A stretch of DNA of 64,000 nucleotides from Hymenobacter busanensis. GTDB lineage: Bacteria > Bacteroidota > Bacteroidia > Cytophagales > Hymenobacteraceae. Every line of letters begins with the position of its first letter. The first letter of the stretch is position 1. The notes below the pieces were generated by a model. It worked only from the letters and a program-made list of their open reading frames with translations. It was not told the DNA's origin and did no database searches. Positions 52,311-61,402 of this stretch are shown here, one piece after another. The position numbers and the translations under genes were made by a program. The stretch spans positions 682,001 to 746,000 of the forward strand of contig NZ_VTWU01000002.1 of NCBI RefSeq assembly GCF_008727865.1. The letters run 5' to 3'.

Positions 52311-53585
52311 TCATTGGGTTACGCCGCGGGCGGCGGCCCGGCGCTCGGTAGCTACCACCAAAAAGCCGTAGAGAAACACAAACAGGTTGAACCCAATTTG
52401 TAGCTCCAGTAGCGAATCGGCCAGGGCGGCGGCGCCGAATATGAGCAGGAAATGCCTTACGTACGGATTTCGCCGGGTGGCGGGTTGCCACAGCGGCCCC
52501 AGCAGCGCCCACAGCCACACGACAAGGCCCACTACGCCGGCCCCAACGAGGTAGTGCAGGTACTGATTGTGAATCATGACGCGGTTTTCGGGGCGCAGGC
52601 CGTAGTCGCGCCAGGCGTACTGTTCCATCATGGCCTGGCGCACATCGGCGGGGGCTACACCCAGCACGGGATGCTCCTGCACGAGCACGCCGGCGGTTTG
52701 CCAGGCGGCAATGCGCTTGGCCAAGGAGTAGTCGTTGATGTCGTGCTGGTAATAGAACTGCTCGACATCGTAGCGGGTGCTTTTGTAGCGCTGCCGCACC
52801 GATTCAAGCGAATAATAGGCGACGAAGGGCATGAGCAACGCCAGCCCCAATAGCGCCAACGCCCACACCGGACGGCGCAGCAGCAAGCCCGCTGCCGTGG
52901 CGGCTAGACCCGCATAAAAAGCCAATAGGCCGGTGCGGTACGCCAACACATGCAGGCTAATGGCGGCCGCCGCAGCGGCCAGCAACAGCAACGGTCGGCC
53001 CCACTTCCCAATTCCGTCCTCTTGACTTAGGGAAAAGCCAAAAAAGCTTGCCAAAGCCAGCATCAAGCCGAAATGGATGTGAAAGACGCCCGTAACGGAA
53101 CCCACGTTCTGACCGGCATTGATTAGTTCGTGGGCGTCGTTGGTGTTCCACAGATAATAGCCCACAGTAGCCAAGCCCAACAACGCATTGCCACCCACAA
53201 ACAGTACCCCAACGGCAAACCGCTGCCGAACACTCAGGGGTGCAGCCAAGGCAAAAGCCAGCGGAACCCCAATCAGCGGAAGCTGCCGGAACAGCTCGTG
53301 GCGCCAGACAGGCCAATCCTGCGTGTACCACCACGTGAGTGGCATGAGCACATACAACAGCAACAGCCGCTGCACGCTGCGGCTACGCAGCCACAACGGC
53401 CAAGCAGCGCGCAGGCCAGGATTGAGCAGAGCGGCTACCACGGCTGCCACGGGCGCCAACGCTACCAACGCCCGCGCCGTCAGCAATAGGCTGACGGTGC
53501 CAGCTACGCAGGCAATAAGTAGCAGGTACTGCGACAAATAGCCATTGAAGTACCACCGACGAACTAAGCTAACCACAGGATTCAC
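52311..53585 (-). CDS. O-antigen ligase/Wzy-like protein, second paralogue
   Basis: A 424-aa polytopic inner-membrane protein (about ten hydrophobic spans and a large loop at about 260-345) of the O-antigen ligase/polymerase family, with VLAYRTGLLAFYAG, EHPVLGVAPADVRQAMMEQY and MIHNQYLHYLVGAGVVGLVV. It starts with GTG. It is the third gene of an operon with family-2 and family-9 glycosyltransferases (21-bp gap), so it probably ligates or polymerises the glycan those enzymes build. Compare the paralogue at 24428-25720. Confidence 0.9.
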   Translation of the reverse strand: MNPVVSLVRRWYFNGYLSQYLLLIACVAGTVSLLLTARALVALAPVAAVVAALLNPGLRAAWPLWLRSRSVQRLLLLYVLMPLTWWYTQDWPVWRHELFRQLPLIGVPLAFALAAPLSVRQRFAVGVLFVGGNALLGLATVGYYLWNTNDAHELINAGQNVGSVTGVFHIHFGLMLALASFFGFSLSQEDGIGKWGRPLLLLAAAAAAISLHVLAYRTGLLAFYAGLAATAAGLLLRRPVWALALLGLALLMPFVAYYSLESVRQRYKSTRYDVEQFYYQHDINDYSLAKRIAAWQTAGVLVQEHPVLGVAPADVRQAMMEQYAWRDYGLRPENRVMIHNQYLHYLVGAGVVGLVVWLWALLGPLWQPATRRNPYVRHFLLIFGAAALADSLLELQIGFNLFVFLYGFLVVATERRAAARGVTQ

Positions 53586-53606
53586 GCAAGCTAAAACGAC
53601 ATTCTC

Positions 53607-54644
53607 CTAAAGGTAAGCGGGCGGCAGCGGCTCCCAAGCGGCAATGCGCGCCAGCACCTGCACCGGCTGTAGGGCCTTGATGCAGGTGCAGGCAGCGGCA
53701 TCGGCGCGGCAATCCTGGCAGTCGGGCTTGTCGAACACCAGGTATTCGGCCCTGGGGCCGAGTGGCGCCCAACGGCCGGGGTGAATGGGCCGCATGGGTG
53801 GAAACAGGCCCAGTGCCTGCCGCCCCAACGCCGCCGCCAAGTGCAGCGGACCGGTACCCGAAGCCACCAGCCCGTCGGCGGCACCAATGAAAGCCAGAAA
53901 CTGCGGCAGGTTGAGTTGCCCGGTTAAATCGGTAAGTACTGCCGCGTGCTCCTGCAGCCACTCGCGCATGGAGTCGCCTTCGGCTTGGGTTCCGGTCACA
54001 AACACGCGGTGCCCCTGGGCCTGCAGCGTGCGGGCCAACGCGCCGAAATGCGCCAGGCCCCACTCGCGGCCGTGGCCTCGCGAACGAGGATGCAGAATAA
54101 TGTTGAGTTGCCGACCGGATTGCCGCTGCAGCACCTGGGCAGTGGCAGAAGCCAGCGACTCTGCCGGTACCAAACGGCCCAGTGGCACCAACTCGGATAA
54201 GGAAGGCACCGCTGCCAGGCCCAGCGGACGAAGCAGCTGCATATTAAGTTGGGCTTCGTGCAAGGGCGAATGGCGGCGGCTCAGGGCCACCAATCGGTTG
54301 CAAGTGAGCCAATGAAACCAGCGGCTGCGGGTGCCTATGCGCACCGGAATCTGGGCTTTGCGAGCCAACGAGGCCAAGCGGCGGCTGGGAAATACGTGCA
54401 GAATGGCGTCGGCACCTATCTGCTGTAGCGCAGCTATTTGCTCTTGTTCGGGCAGTTTTTGCAGGTCATCGTCGCTGATAAAGCTGTCGACGGCCGGACA
54501 AGCCGCTGCCACGGCGCGGGTGTAGTCGCGGCCCAACACCACCACGCGGCAGCCGGGGTAGCGCTGCTTCAGCCAACCGCACACGGGCAAGGTCAGCACC
54601 AAGTCGCCGATGGCATCGGTACGGCTTACGAGGAAGGTTTTCAT
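53607..54644 (-). CDS. Glycosyltransferase family 9 (heptosyltransferase-like)
   Basis: A 345-aa enzyme of the ADP-heptose:LPS heptosyltransferase family. It begins MKTFLVSRTDAIGDLVLTLP, the characteristic start, and contains ILHPRSRGHGREWGLAHFGA and GAADGLVASGTGPLHLAAAL near the nucleotide-sugar site. A Cys-rich segment CQDCRADAAACTCIKALQPV lies near the C-terminus. The start at 54644 overlaps the end of the family-2 gene by 4 bp (ATGA). The sugar donor and acceptor are unknown. Confidence 0.9.
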   Translation of the reverse strand: MKTFLVSRTDAIGDLVLTLPVCGWLKQRYPGCRVVVLGRDYTRAVAAACPAVDSFISDDDLQKLPEQEQIAALQQIGADAILHVFPSRRLASLARKAQIPVRIGTRSRWFHWLTCNRLVALSRRHSPLHEAQLNMQLLRPLGLAAVPSLSELVPLGRLVPAESLASATAQVLQRQSGRQLNIILHPRSRGHGREWGLAHFGALARTLQAQGHRVFVTGTQAEGDSMREWLQEHAAVLTDLTGQLNLPQFLAFIGAADGLVASGTGPLHLAAALGRQALGLFPPMRPIHPGRWAPLGPRAEYLVFDKPDCQDCRADAAACTCIKALQPVQVLARIAAWEPLPPAYL

Positions 54645-55408
54645 CGGGCAGTCTGGCGGTTCAGCACGCGCAGCTTGGCGTATTTCAGAAAAACGCCCCA
54701 CGCCGACAGCGCCGCAATGCCCAGGCCCGCGAAGCCGTCGAGCACGCCGCCACGAAGCAGATACAGGTGCAGAAACTTCCACCCCGGCTTCAACCCCAAC
54801 TGCACCCAGCCAGCGTGCTTGCCCCGCGCGGCCAACTCTTCAGCGCCAATGGAGGTGAACTTGTTGAGTTGCTGCACGTGGCTTTCGATGGTCGGGTATG
54901 AGTAGTGGAGCAGGTCATTAGTCAGCGACCCTACTGTCTGGTTGGCTTTGACTTCGTACCGCTCGTGCAACAGCTGCCCTTGCCAGGCACCGAGGCGCCG
55001 GTCGTAGAGGCGCAGCTTTCGGTCGGGATACCAGCCGCCGTGGCGCACCCACTGGCCGCAATAGTTGGTGAGGCGCGGCAAGGTGTAGCCGGCATGCTGC
55101 CAGTTGGCTTTCAGCTGCTCGATTTCGGCCCGCAACGCGTCGGTCAGCACTTCGTCGGCGTCGAGTTGCAAGACATGGTTGTAGCGGGCCTGCGCCGTAG
55201 CGAAGTTCTTTTGCTCGACGTAGCCGGCAAAAGCGTGCGTCACCACGCGGACGCCATGTTCCTGGCAAATAGCCACGGTGCGGTCCGTCGAGCCCGAATC
55301 CACCACCACCACGTCGTCGGCCACACCGCCAAGCGCCGCCAAGCAGCGCCCGATGTTGGCTTCCTCGTTGAAGGTGATAATGACGACGGAAAGGGGAACT
55401 GAGGGCAT
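54641..55408 (-). CDS. Glycosyltransferase family 2 (WaaE/KdtX-like)
   Basis: A 255-aa inverting glycosyltransferase. The GT-A fold starts at once (MPSVPLSVVIITFNEEANIG, VVVVDSGSTDRTVAI), DxD-type LQLDADEVL (Asp-Ala-Asp), and a C-terminal HYSYPTIESHVQQLNKFTSI typical of WaaE-like LPS core glucosyltransferases. It ends in a hydrophobic helix that may associate with the membrane. First gene of the three-gene glycan operon; start 55408 is chosen over the upstream ATG at 55447. Confidence 0.9.
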   Translation of the reverse strand: MPSVPLSVVIITFNEEANIGRCLAALGGVADDVVVVDSGSTDRTVAICQEHGVRVVTHAFAGYVEQKNFATAQARYNHVLQLDADEVLTDALRAEIEQLKANWQHAGYTLPRLTNYCGQWVRHGGWYPDRKLRLYDRRLGAWQGQLLHERYEVKANQTVGSLTNDLLHYSYPTIESHVQQLNKFTSIGAEELAARGKHAGWVQLGLKPGWKFLHLYLLRGGVLDGFAGLGIAALSAWGVFLKYAKLRVLNRQTAR

Positions 55409-55503
55409 AGGAGCGGTAAATATCGCCGCTTGCAACCAGTTATACATTTTGGTGCTCTAAAAGCTGAGGCTTACACAGCCACGCCCCCACTAACTGAATT
55501 ATT

Positions 55504-56199
55504 ATGAAAGCACCGGTACGCATGGTTGGTATTGCTCTGCTCCTGTTCACCGGATGTCGAAAGGAGAACCAAGTCGAACCGGCTTGCGGCGGATCATGTA
55601 CGGTTATTAAAGGACGCTTTGTAACCGACAATGGAGCACAACCAATTAGCAAGCTTCCTGTAGAAATCAAATGGATTAAATCCACCGGCATCATCGGAGG
55701 TACCATACGCCGCAAAGCCGCAACCAAAACGGATGCTTCCGGCTATTACGAATTGCGCTTCTACGTAAAGGACGACGAGCTTACCGACGGGCATTTTGCT
55801 GTTCAATACGCGGGCAACAGTGCTGATTATGTCCTCGACCGGGAAAACAAGGGCGCTTCTTTCCTGGATCTTACACGGGATACTGTCATTACCAGCGACT
55901 GGCTGCTGCCGCGCAAAGCGTATATCGATTTTGAGCTGACAAATCCCACCTCCACTCCTTCTCCATATTATGGGTACACCACGTTCAGCTTTGCCAATGG
56001 CTCTTTTCCACGGCAAGGGAGGTTCGGATATGGCGTGGTGGTAACCTGGCACGATCCGGGAACCACGCGAGTAGAAGTAGCCGCCAATCAGCTCATCGAC
56101 ATCGAAACGCTCACCACCAAAAACGGAGTACGTGTCGTAACCCACGACACCATTCGTTTAAGGCCAGGCAGCCATTACACGCACCGCGACCATTATTAG
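55504..56199 (+). CDS. Lipoprotein of unknown function
   Basis: A 231-aa lipoprotein: lipobox LFTGC with Cys at residue 19 (MVGIALLLFTGCRKENQ). After a short linker comes a domain like carboxypeptidase-regulatory/Ig folds (VIKGRFVTDNGAQPISKLPV, KTDASGYYELRFYVKDDE), a common carbohydrate or surface fold of Bacteroidota; the rest is beta-rich. The residue after Cys is Arg, without an acidic export signal, so its place (inner or outer membrane) is unclear. Its neighbour genes are unrelated. Confidence 0.75.
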   Translation: MKAPVRMVGIALLLFTGCRKENQVEPACGGSCTVIKGRFVTDNGAQPISKLPVEIKWIKSTGIIGGTIRRKAATKTDASGYYELRFYVKDDELTDGHFAVQYAGNSADYVLDRENKGASFLDLTRDTVITSDWLLPRKAYIDFELTNPTSTPSPYYGYTTFSFANGSFPRQGRFGYGVVVTWHDPGTTRVEVAANQLIDIETLTTKNGVRVVTHDTIRLRPGSHYTHRDHY

Positions 56200-56209
56200 C
56201 CAGTTCCTG

Positions 56210-56259
56210 AATACCAAAAAAGCCCCGCCTGAGTAATCAGGCGGGGCTTTTTTGGTATT
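56210..56259. terminator. 23-bp perfect bidirectional terminator
   Basis: The 50-bp sequence 56210-56259 is a 23-bp perfect stem (starts AATACCAAAAAAGCCCC) with a GTAA loop. Both strands end in a T-tract, closing the convergent lipoprotein and ahcY genes. Confidence 0.95.
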
Positions 56260-56272
56260 AACCTACAGCGGC

Positions 56273-57586
56273 TTAGTAGCGGTACAGGTCCGACTTGAAC
56301 GGGCCTTCCGGCGTTACACCGATGTAACCGGCTTGCTTAGCGTTCAGCTCGTCCAGCTCCACCCCAATTTTTTCGAGGTGCAGGCGGGCTACCATTTCGT
56401 CGAGGTGCTTGGGCAAGGTGTACACCTTGTTTTCGTACTTGTCGGCGTTCTGCCACAGCTCCAGCTGGGCCAGCGTCTGGTTCGTAAACGAGTTCGACAT
56501 TACGAACGAGGGGTGGCCGGTGGCGCAGCCCAGGTTCACCAAGCGGCCTTCGGCCAGCACGATAACGTCTTTGCCGTCAATCGTGTACAGGTCAACCTGC
56601 GGCTTGATAGTGTTCTTGGTGTGGCCGTAGTTGCCGTTCAGCCACGCCATGTCGATTTCATCGTCGAAGTGGCCGATGTTGCAGACAATGGCTTTGTCTT
56701 TCAGGCTGCGGAAGTGCTGCTCGGTGATGATGTCGCAGTTGCCGGTGGCGGTAACCACGATGTCGGCGCGCTTGGCGGCGTCGGCCATTTTCTTCACCTC
56801 GAAACCGTCCATGGCGGCCTGCAGGGCGCAAATCGGGTCGATTTCCGTCACGATAACGCGGGCGCCAGCGCCGCGCAGCGAGGCAGCGGTGCCTTTTCCT
56901 ACGTCGCCGTAGCCGGCTACCACGGCTACTTTACCGGCCATCATCACGTCGGTGGCGCGGCGGATAGCGTCTACGCACGACTCTTTGCAGCCGTACTTGT
57001 TGTCGAACTTCGATTTGGTAACCGAGTCGTTGATGTTGAACGCAGGCATGGGCAGGGTGCCGGCCTTCACGCGGTCCATCAGGCGCAGCACGCCGGTGGT
57101 GGTTTCTTCCGAAATGCCCTTGATGCCGGCAGCCAGCTCGGGGAACTGGTTCAGCACCATGTTGGTCAGGTCGCCGCCGTCGTCGAGGATCATGTTCAGC
57201 GGCTGACGCTCTTCACCGAAGAACAGCGTCTGCTCAATGCACCAGTTGAACTCCTCTTCGTTCATGCCTTTCCAGGCGTAAACTGGCGTGCCAGCGGCTG
57301 CAATGGCGGCAGCAGCGTGGTCCTGGGTCGAGAAGATGTTGCAAGACGACCACGTAACATCGGCCCCGAGCACTTGCAGCGTCTCGATGAGCACGGCGGT
57401 CTGAATCGTCATGTGCAGACAGCCGGCAATGCGGGCGCCCTGCAGGGGCTTGCTCTCACCGTACTGGGCGCGCAGAGCCATCAGGCCCGGCATTTCAGCC
57501 TCAGCCAGTTGAATCTCCTTACGGCCCCACTCGGCCAGGGCAATGTCTTTTACCTTGTAGGGTACGTAGGTCTTGGTCTCTATCAT
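56273..57586 (-). CDS. ahcY: Adenosylhomocysteinase (S-adenosylhomocysteine hydrolase)
   Basis: Splits S-adenosylhomocysteine into homocysteine and adenosine, relieving inhibition of methyltransferases. The 437-aa protein begins [20 protein letters not shown] and has the signature [20 protein letters not shown] and the NAD-binding [20 protein letters not shown]. The conserved C-terminus SDLYRY is intact. The frame is open to 57664, but the start at 57586 is the usual one and is preceded by its -7 box. Confidence 0.98.
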   Translation of the reverse strand: MIETKTYVPYKVKDIALAEWGRKEIQLAEAEMPGLMALRAQYGESKPLQGARIAGCLHMTIQTAVLIETLQVLGADVTWSSCNIFSTQDHAAAAIAAAGTPVYAWKGMNEEEFNWCIEQTLFFGEERQPLNMILDDGGDLTNMVLNQFPELAAGIKGISEETTTGVLRLMDRVKAGTLPMPAFNINDSVTKSKFDNKYGCKESCVDAIRRATDVMMAGKVAVVAGYGDVGKGTAASLRGAGARVIVTEIDPICALQAAMDGFEVKKMADAAKRADIVVTATGNCDIITEQHFRSLKDKAIVCNIGHFDDEIDMAWLNGNYGHTKNTIKPQVDLYTIDGKDVIVLAEGRLVNLGCATGHPSFVMSNSFTNQTLAQLELWQNADKYENKVYTLPKHLDEMVARLHLEKIGVELDELNAKQAGYIGVTPEGPFKSDLYRY

Positions 57587-57613
57587 GGTTTTGAGATTTT
57601 CGCAATCCAACCA

Positions 57614-57648
57614 CAAAGGTAACCAATTTGTTAATCGGGTGATACACA
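57614..57648 (-). promoter_or_regulatory. Promoter of ahcY
   Basis: Minus-strand TACCTTTG (57621-57614), a perfect TAnnTTTG, 27 bases before the ATG. The nearest TTG (57648-57646) is 24 bp upstream and lies in the T-tract of the upstream terminator. Confidence 0.65.
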
Positions 57649-57680
57649 AAAAAGCCCGGAGCAAAGTGCGCCGGGCTTTC
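57644..57680 (-). terminator. Terminator after the DUF4397 lipoprotein gene
   Basis: AAAGCCCGG and CCGGGCTTT (57651-57659 and 57671-57679) form a 9-bp stem, 11-nt loop, followed on the minus strand by TTTGTG. Confidence 0.88.
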
Positions 57681-57703
57681 CTGAAAGATGGTAGTAGGCT
57701 CTG

Positions 57704-58420
57704 CTAGTTGTTGTTGATAACATCTAGTGTTATGGCCTCATCAGCCGGAACGGCTGGCGAATTACGGCCGCGCAGTACGACGGTGTAAATCTTTCCGGCT
57801 TCAAACGTCACGGCTTTTGAAGTCAGCGTGCTACCCAAAGTGGTAGCTTGCCGAGCTTCCAGCGTGTAGGCTCGGGCATCAACAGAAACATAGCTTGGCG
57901 ACGACTGACCATAGGCAATAGCCGTGGCAATGGGTTGGACCCCGGCGCCCTGCGGTTGCAAGGTGATGGGGCCCGCATCGAAGCCGAGGTTCACAAACCG
58001 CACATTGGCTTTGCTTGCGGCTGGTGCGGCCTGGTCGTCATTCAATACCAAAGAGCCCACGGTAGAAGCCGTTGGGTTGTAAACGTACACGCTGTAGCGC
58101 TTGTCTTTCTCGATGGTTTGCGTGAGCGACAGAATATCGGCCTGCGTGGCATTGGCCTTTACTTTCACTACACGGTTGCCAGTGTTTACAGCTTGATAAC
58201 CCGTCGATTTGGCAAAATCCGCGTCAGCTACTTTTTTGTCGTCAACGACCAAATCCACTTTGACCTTGTTGTACGGAGCAACATGAATGGCTTGGATGTT
58301 GCCTTGGTCGGGCTTGGGCGTAACGGGGTCCGGATCATCGTCGCCGCAGCTGGTGAAAATGGCAGCGGGTACGGCAGCCAGCAACAACAGCTGACCAAAA
58401 CGTTTCAGGGGGTGATTCAT
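57704..58420 (-). CDS. DUF4397 lipoprotein
   Basis: A 238-aa lipoprotein. Lipobox FTSC with Cys 25, followed by GDDDPDP, an acidic run like the Bacteroidota lipoprotein export signal that sends proteins to the outer face of the outer membrane. The body holds two DUF4397-type beta domains (IQAIHVAPYNKVKVDLVVDD; ANVRFVNLGFDAGPITLQPQ) ending in GKIYTVVLRGRNS. The function of DUF4397 proteins is not known; a surface-exposed structural or binding role is likely. It is monocistronic with a terminator after it. Confidence 0.85.
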   Translation of the reverse strand: MNHPLKRFGQLLLLAAVPAAIFTSCGDDDPDPVTPKPDQGNIQAIHVAPYNKVKVDLVVDDKKVADADFAKSTGYQAVNTGNRVVKVKANATQADILSLTQTIEKDKRYSVYVYNPTASTVGSLVLNDDQAAPAASKANVRFVNLGFDAGPITLQPQGAGVQPIATAIAYGQSSPSYVSVDARAYTLEARQATTLGSTLTSKAVTFEAGKIYTVVLRGRNSPAVPADEAITLDVINNN

Positions 58421-58553
58421 GGAAGAAGAAATTAGGTGAACACCTCTTGTGGTGCGCTGAGAACGTAATCCGTCGGGCTTTTGTTGGAGGGGCGAAATGG
58501 AGGCTAGTATTTCTACCGGCGGAATAGCATCTTTCCATTGAGCTTTTGACTGT

Positions 58554-58561
58554 TATCTTTG
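58554..58561 (+). promoter_or_regulatory. -7 box 4 bases before the next start codon
   Basis: TATCTTTG is a perfect TAnnTTTG; the ATG at 58566 starts 5 bases after its last base, so the expected transcription start falls at or beside the ATG. Confidence 0.6.
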
Positions 58562-58565
58562 TAGC

Positions 58566-59186
58566 ATGACCCTCTCCACCCTGGCGGCCGCTCTGCACGA
58601 GAAGCGCCGTACTGCCTTGTCGATTTCCTTCGCTTTGGCTTTATCGTCTCCAGTTTTAGCCCAAGAGTCGGCACCGCAGCAACCGGCTACCATTCGCCTG
58701 AGCCCCGAGGATGTGGAGCGCGGGTTGAACGGCCCCCAGAAAAACTTTTGGTTTGCTACCGGCGCCAGCCAGGAGTACCAAAACGCCGGTTTTTTCGGGC
58801 AACGCCTGCGCCCCTACATCAGCGACGATGCCGAGGCTGTGGCCAACCTCAACCGGTACCGCCGGCAGAAGTGGCTGTACTTGGGTGAGCGGTTCGTGTT
58901 TTTGGGTGCCCTGAGCCTGTACGGCCAGCAAGTGTTAGCCAAAGACGAGTGGCAGTACTTCAACAACACCCAGAAAGCCGCCGTGGGCGTAGCGGTGGGC
59001 AGCCTATTGGCCAATGCCCTCATTACGCGCCACACCAACCAGCACTTTGTGCGGTCGGTGGAAGCGCACAACGCCACTTTACCCGCCGCCCGCCGTATGG
59101 GTATGGAGCGGGCCCTGCCCAACCTGCTCGGCGTAACGGCCCCCACGGGTCGGCCGCAGCTGCTGGTGGGCTGGTCGCTGCGCTAG
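58566..59186 (+). CDS. Exported protein of unknown function
   Basis: A 206-aa protein with a signal-like segment (ALSISFALALSSPVLAQ, residues 17-33), probably processed after LAQ. The mature part has two or three possible membrane segments near YLGERFVFLGALSLYGQQVL and AAVGVAVGSLLANALI, followed by HTNQHFVRSVEAHNATL. It resembles the uncharacterised DUF5683-type proteins of Bacteroidota in size and general layout, but I cannot identify a family. The next gene (59233) is 46 bp downstream on the same strand. Confidence 0.7.
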   Translation: MTLSTLAAALHEKRRTALSISFALALSSPVLAQESAPQQPATIRLSPEDVERGLNGPQKNFWFATGASQEYQNAGFFGQRLRPYISDDAEAVANLNRYRRQKWLYLGERFVFLGALSLYGQQVLAKDEWQYFNNTQKAAVGVAVGSLLANALITRHTNQHFVRSVEAHNATLPAARRMGMERALPNLLGVTAPTGRPQLLVGWSLR

Positions 59187-59232
59187 TTTCCGCTCTTTCC
59201 CCGTTCGCGTAGATTCGCGTTTTTTGCTCGTG

Positions 59233-60447
59233 ATGGACGTTCCGCTGTCGGCAGCGGCTCGGCAGTATGTGGCCGAGCACCTGCACGACGACCCCGCTAC
59301 GCTGGCCTTGCAGGCACGGCGTTATCCGCATTTGCCGGTGCCCGAGCTGGTGCGCCAGATTCAGGCCCGCCAGAAGGCCAAGGCCAAGCTGCCAGCTTGG
59401 GCCGATAACGCTGAACTGGTGTTTCCGCCGGCCTTGTCGGTTGAGCAGGCGTCGTCGGCACGCTCGGCGGCATTCAAAGCCAGCCTCGTGAGCGGGCAGC
59501 GGCTGGCCGACCTCACCGGCGGTTTTGGGGTAGACGTGGCGCATTTCGCGGCCCACGTCGAGGAAGTGCACTACGTGGAGCGCAACCCGCAGCTGGCGGC
59601 TGTGGTGGAGCACAACTTGGCGGTGCTGGGCATCGACAACGTGCAGTGCCACGCCGCCGAAGCCGAAAAATGGCTGCGCGAACAACCTGACGGGTACTTC
59701 GACTGGATTTACCTCGACCCGGCCCGCCGCGACAAAGCCGACAAAAAGATTTTCCGGCTGACCGACTGCGAGCCGGACGTGCTGCGCCTGCTGCCGCTGC
59801 TGCTGCGCAAGGCCCGGCGCGTGCTGCTCAAAACCTCGCCCATGCTCGACATTGACCAGGCGGTGCAGGAACTGGGCCACGTGCGGCGGCTGTGGGTAGT
59901 GGCCGTGGACAACGAGTGCAAGGAGGTGCTCTACAAGCTGGGCGACGAGCCGGCCGTGGACCCCGAGCGCCTTACCGTAAACCTGCTGCGCGACGGACGT
60001 GAGCAAACTTTCCGGCTTAACAAAACGCGCGAAACGCGCGCCATTGCCCGCTACGCCGAGCCCCAGCAGTACATCTACGAGCCCAACGTGGCCGTGCTGA
60101 AAGCGGGCGGCTTCAAGAGCATCGGCACCAGCTACAACCTGCTGAAGCTGCACCAGCACAGCCACCTTTACACATCTGATGCGCTCCGTGCCGACTTTCC
60201 CGGCCGCATTTTCCGCTGCGTGGCCACGTGCCGATACGACAAGAAAGAGCTGCTGGCGTACCTCGGTCCCGAGCAGCGCGCCCACGTAACGACCCGCAAC
60301 TTCCCCGATTCGGTAGCCGATTTTCGCTACAAAACCGGCATTCGGGAAGGCGGCACGCTGTACCTGCTTGGCACTACCGATTTGCGCGGCCGCCTGATTG
60401 TGCTGGTTTGCGAACGGCTGCACTTGCCGGCGCCGACCACAACGTAG
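59233..60447 (+). CDS. THUMP-like class I methyltransferase
   Basis: A 404-aa protein with a SAM-binding Rossmann domain at about residues 75-230: LADLTGGFGVDVAHFA (motif I, DxTGGFG), VHYVERNPQLAAVV, then IYLDPARRDKADKKIFRLTD with the DPAR motif like (D/N)PP(Y/W) of nucleic-acid methyltransferases. The C-terminal 100 residues resemble the THUMP-like domain. It probably methylates RNA (or DNA); substrate unknown. A TTG at 59224 is a longer alternative start. No partner gene nearby. Confidence 0.85.
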   Translation: MDVPLSAAARQYVAEHLHDDPATLALQARRYPHLPVPELVRQIQARQKAKAKLPAWADNAELVFPPALSVEQASSARSAAFKASLVSGQRLADLTGGFGVDVAHFAAHVEEVHYVERNPQLAAVVEHNLAVLGIDNVQCHAAEAEKWLREQPDGYFDWIYLDPARRDKADKKIFRLTDCEPDVLRLLPLLLRKARRVLLKTSPMLDIDQAVQELGHVRRLWVVAVDNECKEVLYKLGDEPAVDPERLTVNLLRDGREQTFRLNKTRETRAIARYAEPQQYIYEPNVAVLKAGGFKSIGTSYNLLKLHQHSHLYTSDALRADFPGRIFRCVATCRYDKKELLAYLGPEQRAHVTTRNFPDSVADFRYKTGIREGGTLYLLGTTDLRGRLIVLVCERLHLPAPTTT

Positions 60448-60470
60448 AAGTGCTCGTCGGACCGGCGGTT

Positions 60471-61070
60471 TTATTTCGCCGGGCTGGTCCATTTGCTGCC
60501 CAGCACCCGAAACCGCCACGGCAGCGCCGCGTCGGCGCCCGCGTAGTCGATGCCCACGCGCGGGCTGGCCAGTACTTGCTCATCCGGTATTTGCTCGCCG
60601 CGGTCTTCCAGCCAAATCAGGTCGCCGGTTACATCGGTGCCGTAGTGTGCGGTGCTGATGCCGAGGGCCTGGGTGAGCAGGCCGGGGCCGGCCGTAAGTT
60701 TCGCTGAAGCCACCATCAGGCCGCGCCGCAAGAGCATTTCGTCCACACCTTCGGTGGGCTCCAGGCCGCGAATGAGCACGGCATCGGCTTTGCCGGCTTC
60801 GTTGGTAATGATATTAAACAGCGCGTAGCGGCCGTAAATCAAGTATACGTAGGCTACTCCGCCGGCTTCGTACATGATTTTGGTGCGCTTGGTAAACCGC
60901 CCAAGGTGCGAATGGCACGCTTGGTCGTTGATGTGCGCGTAGGCTTCGGTTTCGACGATGCGGCCGCCGGTCAGCACGCCATCGATGCGGGTGAAGAGGT
61001 GTTTGCCGAGCAGTTCGCGGGCAATGGTCACCACATCGGGGCGGCGGTAGAAGGCGGCGGAAAGCTTCAT
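60471..61070 (-). CDS. DNA-3-methyladenine glycosylase (MPG/AAG family)
   Basis: Removes alkylated purines in base-excision repair. The 199-aa protein starts MKLSAAFYRRPDVVTIAREL and shows LLGKHLFTRIDG, the catalytic-region GGRIVETEAYAHINDQACHS and VAYVYLIYGRYALFNIITNE, all typical of the human AAG type. The frame is open back to 61595, across the cobalamin riboswitch on the other strand, but the family start is at 61070. Confidence 0.95.
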   Translation of the reverse strand: MKLSAAFYRRPDVVTIARELLGKHLFTRIDGVLTGGRIVETEAYAHINDQACHSHLGRFTKRTKIMYEAGGVAYVYLIYGRYALFNIITNEAGKADAVLIRGLEPTEGVDEMLLRRGLMVASAKLTAGPGLLTQALGISTAHYGTDVTGDLIWLEDRGEQIPDEQVLASPRVGIDYAGADAALPWRFRVLGSKWTSPAK

Positions 61071-61186
61071 GGCTCGGCTGTACGGGCGACAAGTGCGGTG
61101 CGTTGGCCGCCACGCTGCGCTACCTGCAAACCCGGCTTCAGCGCCGCGCAATCCGGCCAGGATATCAAATCCGATAAATCCGTGGT

Positions 61187-61194
61187 TATCTTTG
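61187..61194 (+). promoter_or_regulatory. Promoter box of the B12-uptake transcript
   Basis: TATCTTTG, a perfect TAnnTTTG, ends about 6 bases before the start of the cobalamin riboswitch. No clear -33 TTG is seen. Confidence 0.6.
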
Positions 61195-61199
61195 CCCCG

Positions 61200-61402
61200 A
61201 ACATAGGTGGCCAGACCCCAATTGCGGGGCGCGGCTGAAAAGGGAAGGCCGTGCAACTCGGCCGCTGTCCCCGCAACTGTAAGCTTCACGTACCCAGCGT
61301 CGGGCCCTACCCGCCACTGTTCCGCTGACGGCCGCTCCTTCCCGAGCAGCCCGAGGGATGGGAAGGCCGCCCCCGCGAAGCAAGCCAGGAGACCTGCCTC
61401 TG
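61200..61402 (+). ncRNA. Cobalamin riboswitch
   Basis: Binds adenosylcobalamin or related cobalamins in the nascent mRNA and lowers expression of the genes after it. Visible parts: P1 pairing AGGTGGCC...GACCTGCC (61205 and 61391-61398), the core GGGCGCGGCTGAAAAGGGAA, then GCCGTGCAACTCGGCCGCTG and TCCCCGCAACTGTAA, and the B12 box GCCACTG at 61313-61319. Its location upstream of a BtuB-like receptor agrees with the role. Confidence 0.95.

Noticed and set aside
55443-55450. TACATTTT before the lipoprotein gene as a promoter
   Set aside because: One mismatch to TAnnTTTG and no -33 element at a usable distance (nearest TTG 10 bp).
59187-59232. Possible terminator CGCG-loop-CGCG followed by TTTTTT before the THUMP-like gene
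   Set aside because: Only a 4-bp stem, so too weak to list as a feature, although the T-run is real.
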